Assembly: GCA_031771865.1 (NCBI GenBank) | Contig: JASISA010000036.1 | Coordinates: forward strand, 1 to 64,000 | Reading direction: 5' to 3' | Origin: Nothophaeocryptopus gaeumannii | Taxonomy: Eukaryota; Ascomycota; Dothideomycetes; Mycosphaerellales; Mycosphaerellaceae | Length of the DNA stretch: 64,000 nucleotides | Shown here: piece by piece, positions 41,305 through 52,271 of the stretch | How positions within the stretch are numbered: the first letter of the stretch is position 1 | How the letters are laid out: every line of letters begins with the position of its first letter | Notes under the pieces: generated by a model | What the model was told of the DNA's origin: nothing | The model's input: only the letters and a program-made list of their open reading frames with translations | The model's database searches: none | Program-made: the position numbers and the translations under genes

Positions 41305-41913
41305 ACAATGGAGCGCTTACGGCGAGCTGGTCCCATACCTCCGCCATGCCGATCGATTTGCCCTACCAAATCTGCCAAGCTTGGCCAGTATCGAGCATAT
41401 GACTGTTGCATGGACTTCTCAGAGCGCGCTGTTTGAGGCCTGGTCTCATGGAGCGCAGCCATAGCAGGATTGAAGCGCCACCTGACGCGAAGTCCCGAAG
41501 GTTCTTCATTTGGGGGCGCAGCCATATATTGAAGCGCACTCACCTCTGGAGCGGGTCTCATCTGCGCTGTCTAGTCGCTTGGGTTGTTACATTGAAAGGC
41601 TCACCATCTGCCGGCAAGCCGGACATGACTGCCAGGCCTGTCTTCAATCGTCGCATTTGCCTTCGAGCAAGATGTAGAGCTGTCATTGATTATGAGTGAG
41701 GGCTGCAAATACAAGCGCGGAGTTTCTTCGTCATTGAGGTGAGTTCTGGCTCGTACTGTTTCAATCTCTGAACATATCGAGCTCAGGCTGACTGCTTCCT
41801 AGATCAGGCCAGCATTGCTAAAGCATAAGCTTACTCATACTCCACTATCTGGCCATCACTACTCTGAATCCTCGGCTTGCTATTTGAAGGCGCCTCCATG
41901 ATATGGATTCCGG

Positions 41914-42207
41914 TCAAGTCCAATCTTGACAAAGCTCTCTTTGAGACAGCGACAATGGAATTGTACCACGATTGTTCAGTTCTTTGAGCTCAATCTTCTG
42001 TTCCCCGCGGACAATGCTCATTGCTTGTCCGGGCGATAGCACCATCACAACATTTGTACTCCACGAAAACGCTTCGAGGACGTGATCAGGCCATTGACGT
42101 TTTCCACTGTTGCTTACTGAGAGATTTCCGACTGTAGCTGGACTACAGAAAAGACTGCCTGTCATAAAAGCAAACTGAAGAAGGTCAGCCTCAATCACAT
42201 AGCTCAA
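41914..42207 (-). CDS. Possible small gene divergent from the RING gene
   Basis: A 97-codon frame (GNLSVSNSGKRQWPDHVLEA; VVMVLSPGQAMSIVRGEQ) ends at TGA just before another frame continues with protein-like sequence (MEAPSNSKPRIQSSDGQIVE). It starts 49 bp from the RING-H2 start on the opposite strand. Not recognised; a frameshift or intron is needed to join the two parts. Confidence 0.3.
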   Translation of the reverse strand: MSYVIEADLLQFAFMTGSLFCSPATVGNLSVSNSGKRQWPDHVLEAFSWSTNVVMVLSPGQAMSIVRGEQKIELKELNNRGTIPLSLSQRELCQDWT

Positions 42208-42256
42208 GCAGTACGCCTACAACATTACTAGCTACATTGTCGAAGATACTACGACA

Positions 42257-42691
42257 ATGGCCGACCAAGACAGACAAGAGCGACGAGCGCGGCAGCTCAA
42301 TGAAGCAGCTGCGTGGGAATTCAACCTCCTTCCCAGCCGACCGGCGCCCTTGTGGACGGAAGAAGACGTGTTTCACTCTTTGCTCGACGACGATATAGAC
42401 CTCGATGAGCATTACGACGACTTGTTCTTCACTTTGATACCCTCAGTGGACGAAGAGGAGGTTTCGAATTCAACGCCACAAAACATTATCCATCGTCTAC
42501 CTCGTCGTGCTCTGGCTGAGAAGAATGAATGCGCAATTTGCAAGGAGGGAATTCCGGCAGGACAAGAGATCATCCAGCTTCCATGCCATGCCAGCCACCA
42601 CTTCCACGCCGACTGTGTTCTGCCCTGGTTGTGTCAATCTGACAGCTGCCCAACTTGTAGGCGCACGATTCGACATTGGCTCCACCGCTAG
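42257..42691 (+). CDS. RING-H2 finger protein, probable E3 ubiquitin ligase
   Basis: A 144-residue protein with a polar N-terminus, an acidic middle (LLDDDIDLDEHYDDLF) and a C-terminal RING-H2 domain: C92-x2-C95, C110, H114-x2-H117-x2-C120 (HHFHADC), then C131-x2-C134 (CPTC). RING-H2 domains bind two zincs and recruit a ubiquitin-conjugating enzyme; the PW in VLPWL matches the E2-binding position. C110 to the first His is spaced by three residues where one is usual. No membrane segment is present, so it is probably soluble. The substrate is unknown. Confidence 0.85.
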   Translation: MADQDRQERRARQLNEAAAWEFNLLPSRPAPLWTEEDVFHSLLDDDIDLDEHYDDLFFTLIPSVDEEEVSNSTPQNIIHRLPRRALAEKNECAICKEGIPAGQEIIQLPCHASHHFHADCVLPWLCQSDSCPTCRRTIRHWLHR

Positions 42692-43324
42692 TGTCGATTC
42701 GCACAGTCCGGCTCGATAGTCACTGCTCCAGAGCAGCCCACCTCCACTTCAATGTAAGTATTTGTTAGAACCCTTATCTTCCGAGAACTCGACCCCTTTC
42801 CTACTTCAGGGTATTTTCTTCCAATGATTTGTTCAGCATCTTGCAGCAAAACTCAAGGCCCTCTTCAGTGACTCCGATGGTCACACGTGTCTTGTCCATG
42901 ACCTTCAACCATTCCAATCTCAAGCCATACAGACTATGGCCATGCAGATGTGGATGGACTATGGCCAACCTTGGCCCATACAGTTAATGAGTGCCCACTC
43001 CCCGACTGAGATACCATTGCAAGCAATCGGCAGAAGCACTCCTTGGAGCGATAACGTCAGAGCAACTGGACACGGAGTTGCGCCGTACTTGGAAATGAGA
43101 TACATCCAAAGTAAGGCATATCATTTCAATGAGCAGTAGCCAGCGTATGATTCCCGTCAAGCAATGGGTTTAAGAAAACGGAATGAGATATGAGGCTGTT
43201 GAAAACTTACTGATACAGTATCTAATTCAAGGCGCAGAACAGCAAGACCTGCCTCCTACAATTCAGTCAGCAAATGGCACCGGAGAGAAGAGCAAGCAAG
43301 GCGCCGGAACGGAATTACCCCTTA
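42692..43324. other. Intergenic
   Basis: Region between the RING gene and the convergent RS-rich gene. Short open frames lack coding character; nothing else is seen. Confidence 0.5.
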
Positions 43325-44059
43325 CTACCGCCGCCAAAATCTCCAATCCCGATGACGGCGAGATCTAGAAGCAGCAGGCGTGTTATAATCAGGCATGGCA
43401 TACTCCGGCTCCAGACGACGATTTCGGGAAGGTGTCGAGCTGTACGGGTCAGTAAAAGCATCTTCACGGCGGGGTCGAGGGGAAGCCTCACGATATCCGA
43501 CATGGGACGTTTGTGGACGGCCAGAGTCGTACAAATCGTACTCGTCTCGTCGAACGGCATCGCGATGACTGCGAGAATACTCACGACCTCCGAAGGGGTC
43601 CCATGGATCGTAGCCGCCAGCTGCGGCGCTTAGGTCAACGATACTGGGATCACGACGTCGGGATCGTGAGCGTGAGGGTCGTCTGCTGCTGGAGTGGTCA
43701 GAGGGATATTGCTCATACTCTCTGGCGAATCGAGAAGGTCGAGAAGACTGAGAAGTCATAGGTCGTGAGGGCTCCGCATATCGGCGAGGAGACCAGCCAC
43801 CGCCATATCCACCGATGTCAATACCTACAGCACCGAGGTCCGAGAAACTGTTGTCACATCGAATCCTGCTGCTCGACTGCTGCCGGCGGGGTGGTTCTTG
43901 GTGATAGCCATGCCCGATGGTTCCGGTACGTTGAAGGTTGTCTAGCTCGCGCTCACGGTCACCGTATCTGGTGTCTGGAGTTACCTCACGGGTCTCGAAT
44001 CGGGAGTAGCCCGCAGGTGAGACCGGGCGGTCATCGTAGTAGTCGCCGCGGGAAGGCAT
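43325..44059 (-). CDS. Arg/Ser/Tyr-rich low-complexity protein
   Basis: A 244-residue single-exon frame starting MPSRGDYYDDRPVSP. Composition is dominated by Arg, Ser, Tyr, Asp and Gly, with RS-type runs (SSSRRPSRSRSRRRDPS) and repeated YDPWDPFGG- and YDLYDSGRP-like pieces. There is no folded domain or membrane segment. Such proteins often occur in RNA metabolism or stress condensates, but nothing specific supports a role. The ATG context and the full-length open frame argue that it is real. Confidence 0.6.
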   Translation of the reverse strand: MPSRGDYYDDRPVSPAGYSRFETREVTPDTRYGDRERELDNLQRTGTIGHGYHQEPPRRQQSSSRIRCDNSFSDLGAVGIDIGGYGGGWSPRRYAEPSRPMTSQSSRPSRFAREYEQYPSDHSSSRRPSRSRSRRRDPSIVDLSAAAGGYDPWDPFGGREYSRSHRDAVRRDEYDLYDSGRPQTSHVGYREASPRPRREDAFTDPYSSTPSRNRRLEPEYAMPDYNTPAASRSRRHRDWRFWRR

Positions 44060-45146
44060 TTTGAAGTCGAGTTGCTGAAGGTAAGGCCCTAGTTGAGGGA
44101 GGTCTGACAGAATTTGCGTTGCAGTGATTGCTTCGATCCCGTCGATTTTCGATCACAAAAGCTGATGTCAGAAGTCTATCTGGCTTTGAGTAGTTTTCAT
44201 GAGTGCATGAGTATATGTATTGTGCGGGGCCATTGTGCGAGGTGAGTACAATGGTCTTATACCTCTCTTTCTTTGAAGGCATGTTTCTTTGTTTCCAAGA
44301 TGTGTCCGCTGTTGACGATTGTTTCAAACAAGGACACCGGTTCCGCAGGTCTTCGAGACCAAGTGGCGCGAGAAGAACTCAGAATTGCGGCAAGTCCACA
44401 ACGAGGCGAATCTGCGTGCAAACGACGGAGGCTTCACGGTTGGGTGGTCCTGACTGTGCATCTCCCTACACGAAAGAAGCTTTAAAGAGTTTCATGTCGA
44501 ACGTCATCTTGGAGGAAGTTATGGAGGATGGAGTCGATTTCATATGAGGATTCTCGTGTATCGGGCCTTCAAGAAGGTACTTGCCAGCGCCGGAGAGTGA
44601 TCTGACCAGCGCCGAGTGCGCTATGATGGAATTGAAGTAGAAAGGCGAATAGCGGAACAGGAGATGCAGACTGGAAACTGCTCCTTCGCCCCTGCCAAGT
44701 CAGCATGGCCAAATTCTTGCCAGGTTCGTTCTCACTCCCAGGCATCAATATCGCTTTTGCGCTGCTCGATATCGGTATGTCAGCCACTTGAGCGCTAAGG
44801 TATATTGCGCGGGATTCGTTCCTGAATACGTGAGGCCTTGCTGCCCGGCGATGAGCACGGATAGACATGGGACTCTCCGCCCATCTTCGCCGACACTCTA
44901 CACCATGTCATCCAGGATGGAGTCTCCCTATCATATGCTTTCGCACCTTGTTCCTAATCTATGTTGTTTGCATAGACAAATGATCCGGCATCCGGTTAGT
45001 TATTTCCTGGGAGCAGTGTCGCTCGCAGGCCGGACTGAGACAACGACAATGCTGGCCCGGGCGAACTCAATCTCAAAACGACAGGTTTCCATTTCCTATA
45101 TAATCATCCATCTTTCAGTCACAAATCTGTCGACTAGCGTTGCAGG
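44060..45146. other. Intergenic
   Basis: No supportable gene. The last ~100 bp before 45147 are the likely leader of the secreted protein gene (TATATAATC-like box near 45098). Confidence 0.5.
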
Positions 45147-46160
45147 ATGAAGAAAGCACTGATTGCAATACTGTGCTCACTCGTGGCAGCCTTCGACGAC
45201 GGAATCGTGTTTACTGACGACCCTCAGGTTTTGAGAGACGTCGTGACGTGCACTCCGGATACGGCCAAGACATGCCTTGATGGCATATACTTCAAATTGA
45301 CCGAAAGAACCCAAGTGTATCGCGAGCTCCAACTGACCGTCATCGATAAGACGAATCAATCATGCCCGACTCAATCCTGTGGGCCGAGATTTGACTTTTC
45401 GAAGGACTCCAAGAAGCTACCTCCTCTACAGAGGCTCCGACTAACTGGGTATTCGGTAACGGCGGATCACGCGAGCACATGGCTTCGACGTATGGACTGG
45501 TCTCATCTTGAAGTCTTGAAACTCGACATGATCACATCGGATGCACTTCGAGTTCTCCAGGGTAAAATACCAAATTTGCGCGATCTCTCGCTCACAGCCA
45601 CCCCAAAGTCAACGTACAGCCCCGAAGCCGATCTACCAGGTACCGTGACAGAATTCATTCACGGCACAAAGGCTCCTCTCAAGTTCCTATGCCTCCGGGA
45701 TATCGATTTTCCTCGATACGACTACCTTTTCTCGGCCATCCTCTACAGCACAAAAGGTGGCTTGAAGGCTCTCACCTTGACAGATGCGGAGAACATCAAG
45801 CATCATCGACAATTCTTGAATGCTACCACAGCTCCTTCTGTGTCAAAGCACTTCAAGAGGCTGCGCCATCTGGGCTTCGACGTCCAGATCAATCAGGGCG
45901 CAGAGAATGCTTTCTGGCTGGATCAACCCGCATTGAACAAAGTCGTACTGACCAAAGACTTGGCTCACCTGACACTCAACATTGTTGAAAGCGAAGACCA
46001 TGTGAAGGCTCGGCGTACCGCTTTTGAGAGCAGCAAGGTCCTGGATCTAGAGATCAAATATCCGACCTTCACCAATAGTACCATGTCCGGTCTTTACAAC
46101 CACCTGAACACTCTCCGACGCAAGCAGAAACTCGAGCAGTTAAATGCTCTCGGATGTTAA
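45147..46160 (+). CDS. Secreted leucine-rich protein
   Basis: A 337-residue single-exon protein. Residues 1-16 (MKKALIAILCSLVAAF) are a probable signal peptide. Repeated Leu-rich segments follow (LPPLQRLRLTGYSV, LEVLKLDMIT, IPNLRDLSLTAT, LKFLCLRDIDF, LKALTLTDAE, LRHLGFDVQI), each like a strand-turn unit of irregular leucine-rich repeats as in F-box/LRR proteins, but no F-box is present. Four cysteines occur in the first 80 residues, which fits extracellular disulfides. A TATA-like box lies ~50 bp upstream of the ATG. Role unknown; secretion rests on the signal alone. Confidence 0.7.
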   Translation: MKKALIAILCSLVAAFDDGIVFTDDPQVLRDVVTCTPDTAKTCLDGIYFKLTERTQVYRELQLTVIDKTNQSCPTQSCGPRFDFSKDSKKLPPLQRLRLTGYSVTADHASTWLRRMDWSHLEVLKLDMITSDALRVLQGKIPNLRDLSLTATPKSTYSPEADLPGTVTEFIHGTKAPLKFLCLRDIDFPRYDYLFSAILYSTKGGLKALTLTDAENIKHHRQFLNATTAPSVSKHFKRLRHLGFDVQINQGAENAFWLDQPALNKVVLTKDLAHLTLNIVESEDHVKARRTAFESSKVLDLEIKYPTFTNSTMSGLYNHLNTLRRKQKLEQLNALGC

Positions 46161-47319
46161 AATCGGAGCTTAGGCTGCATCGAATGGCCTTGATCGGCCG
46201 CTCGCAGAGCATTGGTACTGCGATAGCCTCTATATCGCCCCTGTCTGCCTTGGCCAGAAGGGACGCCTGGCTCGAGATTGGGAGGACGAAGACGTCGCAA
46301 GTGTGATTCCGAGCATGGTTGATTTTTACACTTGGGCCCACTGGCGTGCACACGGCCATGTGAAAGTGAACGTTATCCCTTGGGAACCGGAGAAAAGTGA
46401 GCTGTAGAATAGCACATATGCAGACGTAGACGTCGATGCCGAGATTGGTAAAGCGTCAAACATGGCTAAAGATGACTGCAGGCTTGAATCTACACTTGGC
46501 TTTATTCCTTCCTTCGACCATCGACATCCTGCTACTACTGTCTGATCTCCTCCTCCTCCTCCTCCTCAACAAACACTACACAATCACCTGTCGCTGTCAA
46601 TCACACGCATACGCCGAGAGAAACAGTCTCGGACTGGGGTTGCAAACAGCAGGGATGGAGGGTTTCAAACGGGCCAAGCCACATCTTGCGCGATTTCTGC
46701 GTTGCCTGACTCTGACTCTGACTCTGGCAGCGCATCCGGCTTCCACACTGTCATCACAGTGACTGGACTCTGCCGAAGGTAATGCGCAGCACAGCGACAT
46801 GTGAGTCGTACCTCGTTGTTTATACCACTCCAGGTGTCCTGGACAGTGCATCGAACCTTCTGTCCGGGCTACTGGACTGTCTCTATCACACTGTGACAAT
46901 TGACAAGCCTACATATTGCGCTGCCGTAAGGAGGGATTGCGTTGCGATGCAGGAATCACAAACATCGAAACCGGTTCTTCCGTGAGATATCGATCTCGAT
47001 ATGAGCGCTGAAACCTATCACAGCGCAGTCGCCTCCCTCAGTCCTGCTTTACTCGCTGCTATAACATATGCATGATATAGGCCATGACTAAGTGACGCAC
47101 GCCGCACGCAAGATCTCCAATGCCTCCCGGTATTCCGACTGTACCTAGAGCAACCAATGCATGGCCAACGGTCAGTGTCGACTTGACTCGGACGGCGATG
47201 GCAAGAGCTAAAGACGGTTGAAAAGCCCTCTTGCTCCAGAACATGCTGCGGTCTGCCTTCTTGCTCGCTTTTGAAGAAGGTTCGCTCGAAACATCGTTCT
47301 GCGCACATCCATCTGCCTG
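46161..47319. other. Intergenic
   Basis: Contains a CTCCTCCTC-rich low-complexity run near 46545 and short frames without support. The region just before 47320 may include the leader or a missed first exon of the zinc-finger gene. Confidence 0.5.
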
Positions 47320-49183
47320 GTGGAACCTACGATGCCTTCTCGGCAAGCTAACGAACGCTGCATTGGGCGGGCTCACAGTAGACGCTCAGTCAACTGGCAA
47401 GATACTTTCGCTCGTCTTCTCACACCCGGTGAGGCGAACGATACATCTTCGAGCGACGCAATATCCATCAAACAAGTGTCTCGTGGCAAGCCAGCGCAAC
47501 GTACTGCTGCTCTGCCCTTCGCGACATCGGCCCAACCTTCGCTAACACGACCGCTACCATGGGCTCCGGGACAGTCAGCACATGGTACCGTCAGCACTCC
47601 GTCGCAGACGAGCTCACCAACAACATCTCAGTCTCCGAAGACACACGTGTCCACCCTCGGTGTCCCTGCTAGGAAGCCATCAATGCATTTTTCCCCCAGC
47701 TTTAAGGGCCTGTCAGCTCGGCCAGCCATCAAGCCAATGGAGAAGGCTCCTAACGAAGACTCTGCCGGAATGAAGTCTCCACGGCGCCGGGCCGACGGTT
47801 TGGTCCAGGAAGTGGAGACTCGAGATGCCGAATCACCAGCCACGCGAGAACTCAAGAGTGCATCACGGAGAGTGCGCGGAGCAAGAACCCACACCAAACG
47901 AAACTCTTGTGATTCTGGTGACTTTCGCACCATAATTAAGCCAATGCGAAGTCCGAGCCGTGCAACGCAAGCTTCCAGCGCGTCTGGCAAGGTACGAGAT
48001 ACGATCTCCAGCTTGATCGGACGCTATCAAAGCCAAGACGTTCACGGACCAGCTAGAGCGACGCCATCCGAGCCAAAGGCACTGTCGCCTCGTCCAGATG
48101 AGCCTGAAGATGTCACAGCTACGAGTCGAGTCCATGGCAAGGCAGTCAGCCAATTTACGTTCAAGAGTACGTCGTCCGGTGGCTATGTTTTGTTCCCTCA
48201 GGATAAGCCTCCAGTCCTGAGCAGCGTTCGACATGACCGGGGCGACAGCGAATCGAGTGGCCAGTCCACTCAAGTCAACTCTCCAGAGGACTCCCCGGTC
48301 CAGCGAGGCCACCTCCCTTGCATCTTTCATGTCGGGCCAGAAGCATCGCAGTATGCTACTCATACGAAGAAATACGAGACAATGTGTCAGCTACTGTAAG
48401 TTCGAATTTCACCATTGCTCTTCAACACGCTGATTGCAACAATGCAGACGTCATCTCAAGTCGCATGAGTTCTACGCTTGCGCCCAATGCTTTACCAAGT
48501 TCAGCGATGCCAATGGTGCCACTGCACATGAGCGACGACCTTGCTACAAAGCTTGCGGCAGAAGCCAATGCAGGAGACACTGCGCAGTGGACTCGGATCC
48601 GCCCAAGCGATGCAAGTGTATCAATACTCTTGCACAGCAGTGGCAAGAACTATTTCACCTCCAGTATCCGACGTCAGAATGTCTCGATGTTGTTGGCTCT
48701 CCGCCACCACCATTCACTGGTCAAGATCAGGGGACGAAACTGTTCGAGTGGACTGTCAATCTCAGCGCTTTCGATACATCGTTTGAAGAGGCTCGAAACA
48801 CGACCCTTTTACCTCCTGCCACCCCAGATGCACGTCCCGATTCTGGCGTATTCGCAAACAACATCCGTCCTGAACCGGAGTCGATCGCTAGTGAGCTTCA
48901 AGGAAACACAAAGCAGGATTCGAAAAAGCAGACCACTGAACGTGAAGCAGATCTCGAGATCGTTCTCGGGAGCGTCTGGCAGGCATTGCAGAGAACAGGT
49001 AGTACGGAGTGCCAACCTGATACGCCTCTCTGGAAGCTTGTCCAGAGGTTTGCACCTGAGTTGGTCACTACCGTTACCCAAAGTCCGGTGTCGCCCAAGC
49101 CGCAGGGACCGGTTGGCCTCATGACACCACCACCAGAGAAGGACGTTGCGGCGGCAATGCGTGGCTTGACTGAGTGGATTTGA
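47320..49183 (+). CDS. Fungal C2H2-type zinc-finger protein
   Basis: Exons 47320-48395 and 48448-49183 are joined by a 52 bp intron (GTAAGT, GCTGATT branch, GCAG), giving 603 residues. The first 320 residues are Ser/Pro/Arg-rich and disordered. The zinc-binding region spans the splice: CIFH, then YETMCQLLRHLKSHEF, then CAQCFTKFSDANGATAHERRPC. This layout (C...H, then C-x2-C-x12-H-x4-C) is that of a common filamentous-fungal zinc-finger family in which a degenerate finger precedes a C2HC finger. The tail has a short acidic helix and a Pro-rich end. A DNA-binding regulator is likely but the targets are unknown. The start codon is the first in-frame Met and is not certain. Confidence 0.75.
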
Positions 49184-49389
49184 TGATGCACTGTACACTA
49201 TATACTCTCTTGTATCATCATTCTCTTCTTGTATTTCTGAGATGTATCGTACCGCAGTAGTCGTCATACAATCCGAAACCTCCGATTCTCAGCTGTACAT
49301 CCCTCACACATCCCTTTCTCTGTACCATGCTCTCCAACATCCAAATCATCAACCGCCCTCGCCTCCTCTTCACTCTCCCCTCCCCCATC

Positions 49390-50323
49390 TCAAACCCCAC
49401 CAGCACTCCTCAAATACCCGCCCAAATTCCCCCTCCACTCCTCCCTCTCGATCCCCTCCAACGCCCTCCCCCGAAAACATACATAATAATGCCCACAACA
49501 TCTCCCATCATCCCACGTAATATGCTCCTCATACTTCTTCATATACGCTGAAAAACTCTCCCTAGGCGCCAGATCCCCACAAAGCCGTATCCCATGTTGC
49601 CGCCACTGCATCAACCCCGAAGTCGGTTCGACCATCTCGATCATTTGACCTAGTACACGGCCATATTTAGGAAGATCGCTAACTCGGTCCGGTTCGCCGA
49701 AATGCAGCATTGCATCGAGGGCGGGGGGTTGGGTCAGGAGCATGCGTTTCCATGAAGGGATGGGGATATTTGGGGGTGTAGCGTCGATGATTTTATCGAC
49801 TCTCAAGTCTAGATTTAGTTTCCCGTCGATTTTGAAAATGAGCGGGTTGATGGCTGGCACGCATTTCATCTGGCGAACCCCAGGCTACGATGTTGAGATT
49901 GCGGGCTTCGCCATGATCGAAAGGGACGTCGTTGAGTGGTTCGAGGGAGTACGGAGATCCGTCGAGATAGTGGAGCATTCCGAGATTGTAGGCCTCGTTG
50001 AGGGAAGCGGGTTCCATGGAAAGTCGTTGGCGGAGGGAATGGGTCGAATTGATGACGGCGTGGCAGATTCTGCTGATTCGTTGCGCAAGGAGGAGGGTTT
50101 TCATGTCGATGCAAGTGTGGGAGAGGATCATTTCGACGAGCTCGGGGATGGAGAAGAGGCGTGTTGCTGCGTTGGGGAGTTCAGAGAACGGTTCGTCGAA
50201 TCCGGAGTCCGCCATGATGTCTAACAGGCTTTGGCGAAGCGTGATGGACATAATGCTGAAGTGAAAAACCTTGTCGTGCTCTACAGTCCTATATTCTGTT
50301 ATCGTCCAGGGGATCTTTGGCAC
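49390..50323 (-). pseudogene. F-box protein gene with a frameshift
   Basis: The first frame (50323-49793) has the F-box (LFSIPELVEMILSHTCIDMK, TLLLAQRISRICHAVI, then SLRQRL), which binds Skp1 in SCF ubiquitin ligases. The downstream frame (49869-49390) carries the usual C-terminal part of this fungal family (NPLIFKIDGKLNLDLR, SWKRMLLTQPP, TSGLMQWRQHGIRLCGD). They are offset by one base with the switch near 49870-49890, and no intron fits there. Likely starts are the Met at 50251 or 50215. It is either a recent pseudogene or a one-base sequence error; everything else is intact. Confidence 0.7.
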
Positions 50324-50795
50324 GTAGTTGCAATTTTGAGTGGATAAGTATGCCCAAATGTAAAGCGAGGAGCACAGACAGCTGTCGCCTCACATGGCCA
50401 CAACTGAGCCACAATGCTTTCCTGAAACGCCATCGGCAACTTCTCAAAAGGATGCTGCTGTTCTTCAGCCATGGGTGAGGACGCCTACCTGTGGTGAGAC
50501 TTTTCCCAATCGGGACATTGCTGTTGCTGGCTGTGCTGGTGCCTCAGGTTCTAACGAGGCAGAGCAGAACACACAGCCCTCATATTTCCCAAGAGGCCGG
50601 TCATGAAAATAGCGCACCTGCTTTATTAGTGTGTTCTACTCTCTAGACCGAAAAAGTTTTCTTCTCTGCCGGCCTCAGTCGTGATCTACATCACGGTGCA
50701 TCCTTTTGCCTTTTGTTCTCTACGTCCTCCTCATGTCTTGCGCGCTTCAACAACCGTCTTTTCTCATCTCTCTTCATCTCGACCTGTCCGGATCG
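50324..50795. other. Intergenic
   Basis: Upstream of the F-box gene and downstream of the dehydrogenase gene. A 70-codon plus frame at 50394-50606 has no support beyond being open. Confidence 0.5.
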
Positions 50796-51905
50796 TCAGC
50801 AAATTATCATCCACTCTGCGTCAACCTTGCACCCAATACTTACGTCCTCAGCGAACTTCCCATCCTTATTCCAATCTTCCACCCCATCCAAATACCGATA
50901 TATAACCCTCGAATCGAGATCCTTACATCTCTCGTCCACGCTAGCTCCCTCATACACAGCAAGGCCGTCTTCCCCAAGCGCGAGCTTAGCTCCTACCCTC
51001 TCCGCAGTATCAACCGCCAATGAGAAGTCCTTCTTCATCAATTGCACCCTGAACCCGCCCTTATACCCCTTTGACGCAGGCGCATCAGGACACAGTCCTG
51101 GGACAGGGCACCAATCATCGCAAATCGCAGATTGGGCGGTCGAAGTATGCCATATATTCGCCAGAACCCGCGGGTCCATGCCTGAGCGGATACCGATATT
51201 CATCGCTTCTGAGACAGCGATGGCGATGAGGCCGGAGCAGTAATTATTGCATAGCTTCGCAGTCAGGCCTAGGCTTGCACCTCCGCAAGCGAAGATGTTA
51301 CCTCCCATCAGGCCTAATATCTCTTTGAGTAAGCCGACGTTCTCATCTTCCTCTGAGCAACCCAGCATGAACGTGAGACTGCCTTTTTCTGCGCCTATCA
51401 CGCCTCCTGATACCGGTGCGTCGTAGAAGCGGGCGGAAGGATGTTGTTTTGAGGCTTCATCTTTTACGGCGAGTGAGGAGGCTGTATCGATCGTGGAGCA
51501 GTCGATAAGGATCTTGGAGCCAAGCGAGGATTTCAGGACACCATTCGAGGGATCAAGGTAGACGGATTTTACATGAGAGCCTTCGGGGACCATGGACAGG
51601 ACGAGATCCTGTGGAAGAGGACAGTTGTCAGTATAGATGTTGAATTTAATCATGGCGATCTACTGTGCTCGTTGGGGGTATTGGTTGGGCCATGAGCGTA
51701 CGGACTTATCGGTAACCTCTTTGCTACTCCCACAAGCATGAACCCTGCTCTCATCCTCCTTGACGAATCTGTCGATGTTCTCTTGTACGACGTCGTAGAC
51801 GTAGAATTGTGTCGAGGTACCCATCTTTTGAACTAGGTTCTTCGCCATAGGGTAGCCCATAAGGCCGAGGCCTACCCAGCCGATGTTCTTTGGTAAGTCA
51901 GCCAT
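50796..51905 (-). CDS. 3-hydroxyisobutyrate dehydrogenase family enzyme
   Basis: Exons 51905-51702 and 51608-50796 are joined by a 93 bp intron (GTACGC, ACTGAC branch, CACAG), giving 338 residues. The NAD(P)-binding motif is at the N-terminus (GWVGLGLMGYPMAKNL). The substrate-site signature DAPVSGGVIGAEKGSLTFM and the catalytic Lys context GLTAKLCNN follow, and the helical C-terminal domain ends with CKDLDSRVIYRYL. Family members oxidise beta-hydroxyacids; 3-hydroxyisobutyrate in mitochondrial valine breakdown is the best guess. The annotated start lacks an obvious mitochondrial presequence, so either an upstream exon is missing or the enzyme is cytosolic. Confidence 0.88.
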
Positions 51906-52271
51906 CCTCGTTGGGAATATGTAAGTTGCAGAACAATCTAGGAAAGGAAGAAGAGGTGCGGGTAGGCAGCATATACATTATCGTGGCTTACTGACCGGGC
52001 ATGATGATTACATAGCCATGCACTCGCGTCTCATGGGGTCAATGGTAAGTGGGGTGACTGGCCCCGCGCAGCTGTCCGAGCTCGGTATCAGAAGCTTCGA
52101 TGACGTTGGCGGCTCTGCGGCTCCCTCTCGGTACATCGAGTGAATGTTGGCCTATCTCTCAATGGTGATACTGAGCGCACAAGAGCTTTTGATCTCCGTT
52201 TCCGGGTAATTGACCTGCCAGAAGAGACGACCAATATATTGAGGTAAATTGGACAAGCTCGAGATAGACCC
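51906..52271. other. Intergenic
   Basis: Upstream of the dehydrogenase gene and downstream of the ATRIP-like gene; nothing recognisable. Confidence 0.5.

Noticed and set aside
46436..46762. Leu-rich hydrophobic frame of 108 codons
   Set aside because: The hydrophobic stretch is a CTC/TCC low-complexity run; no other coding evidence.
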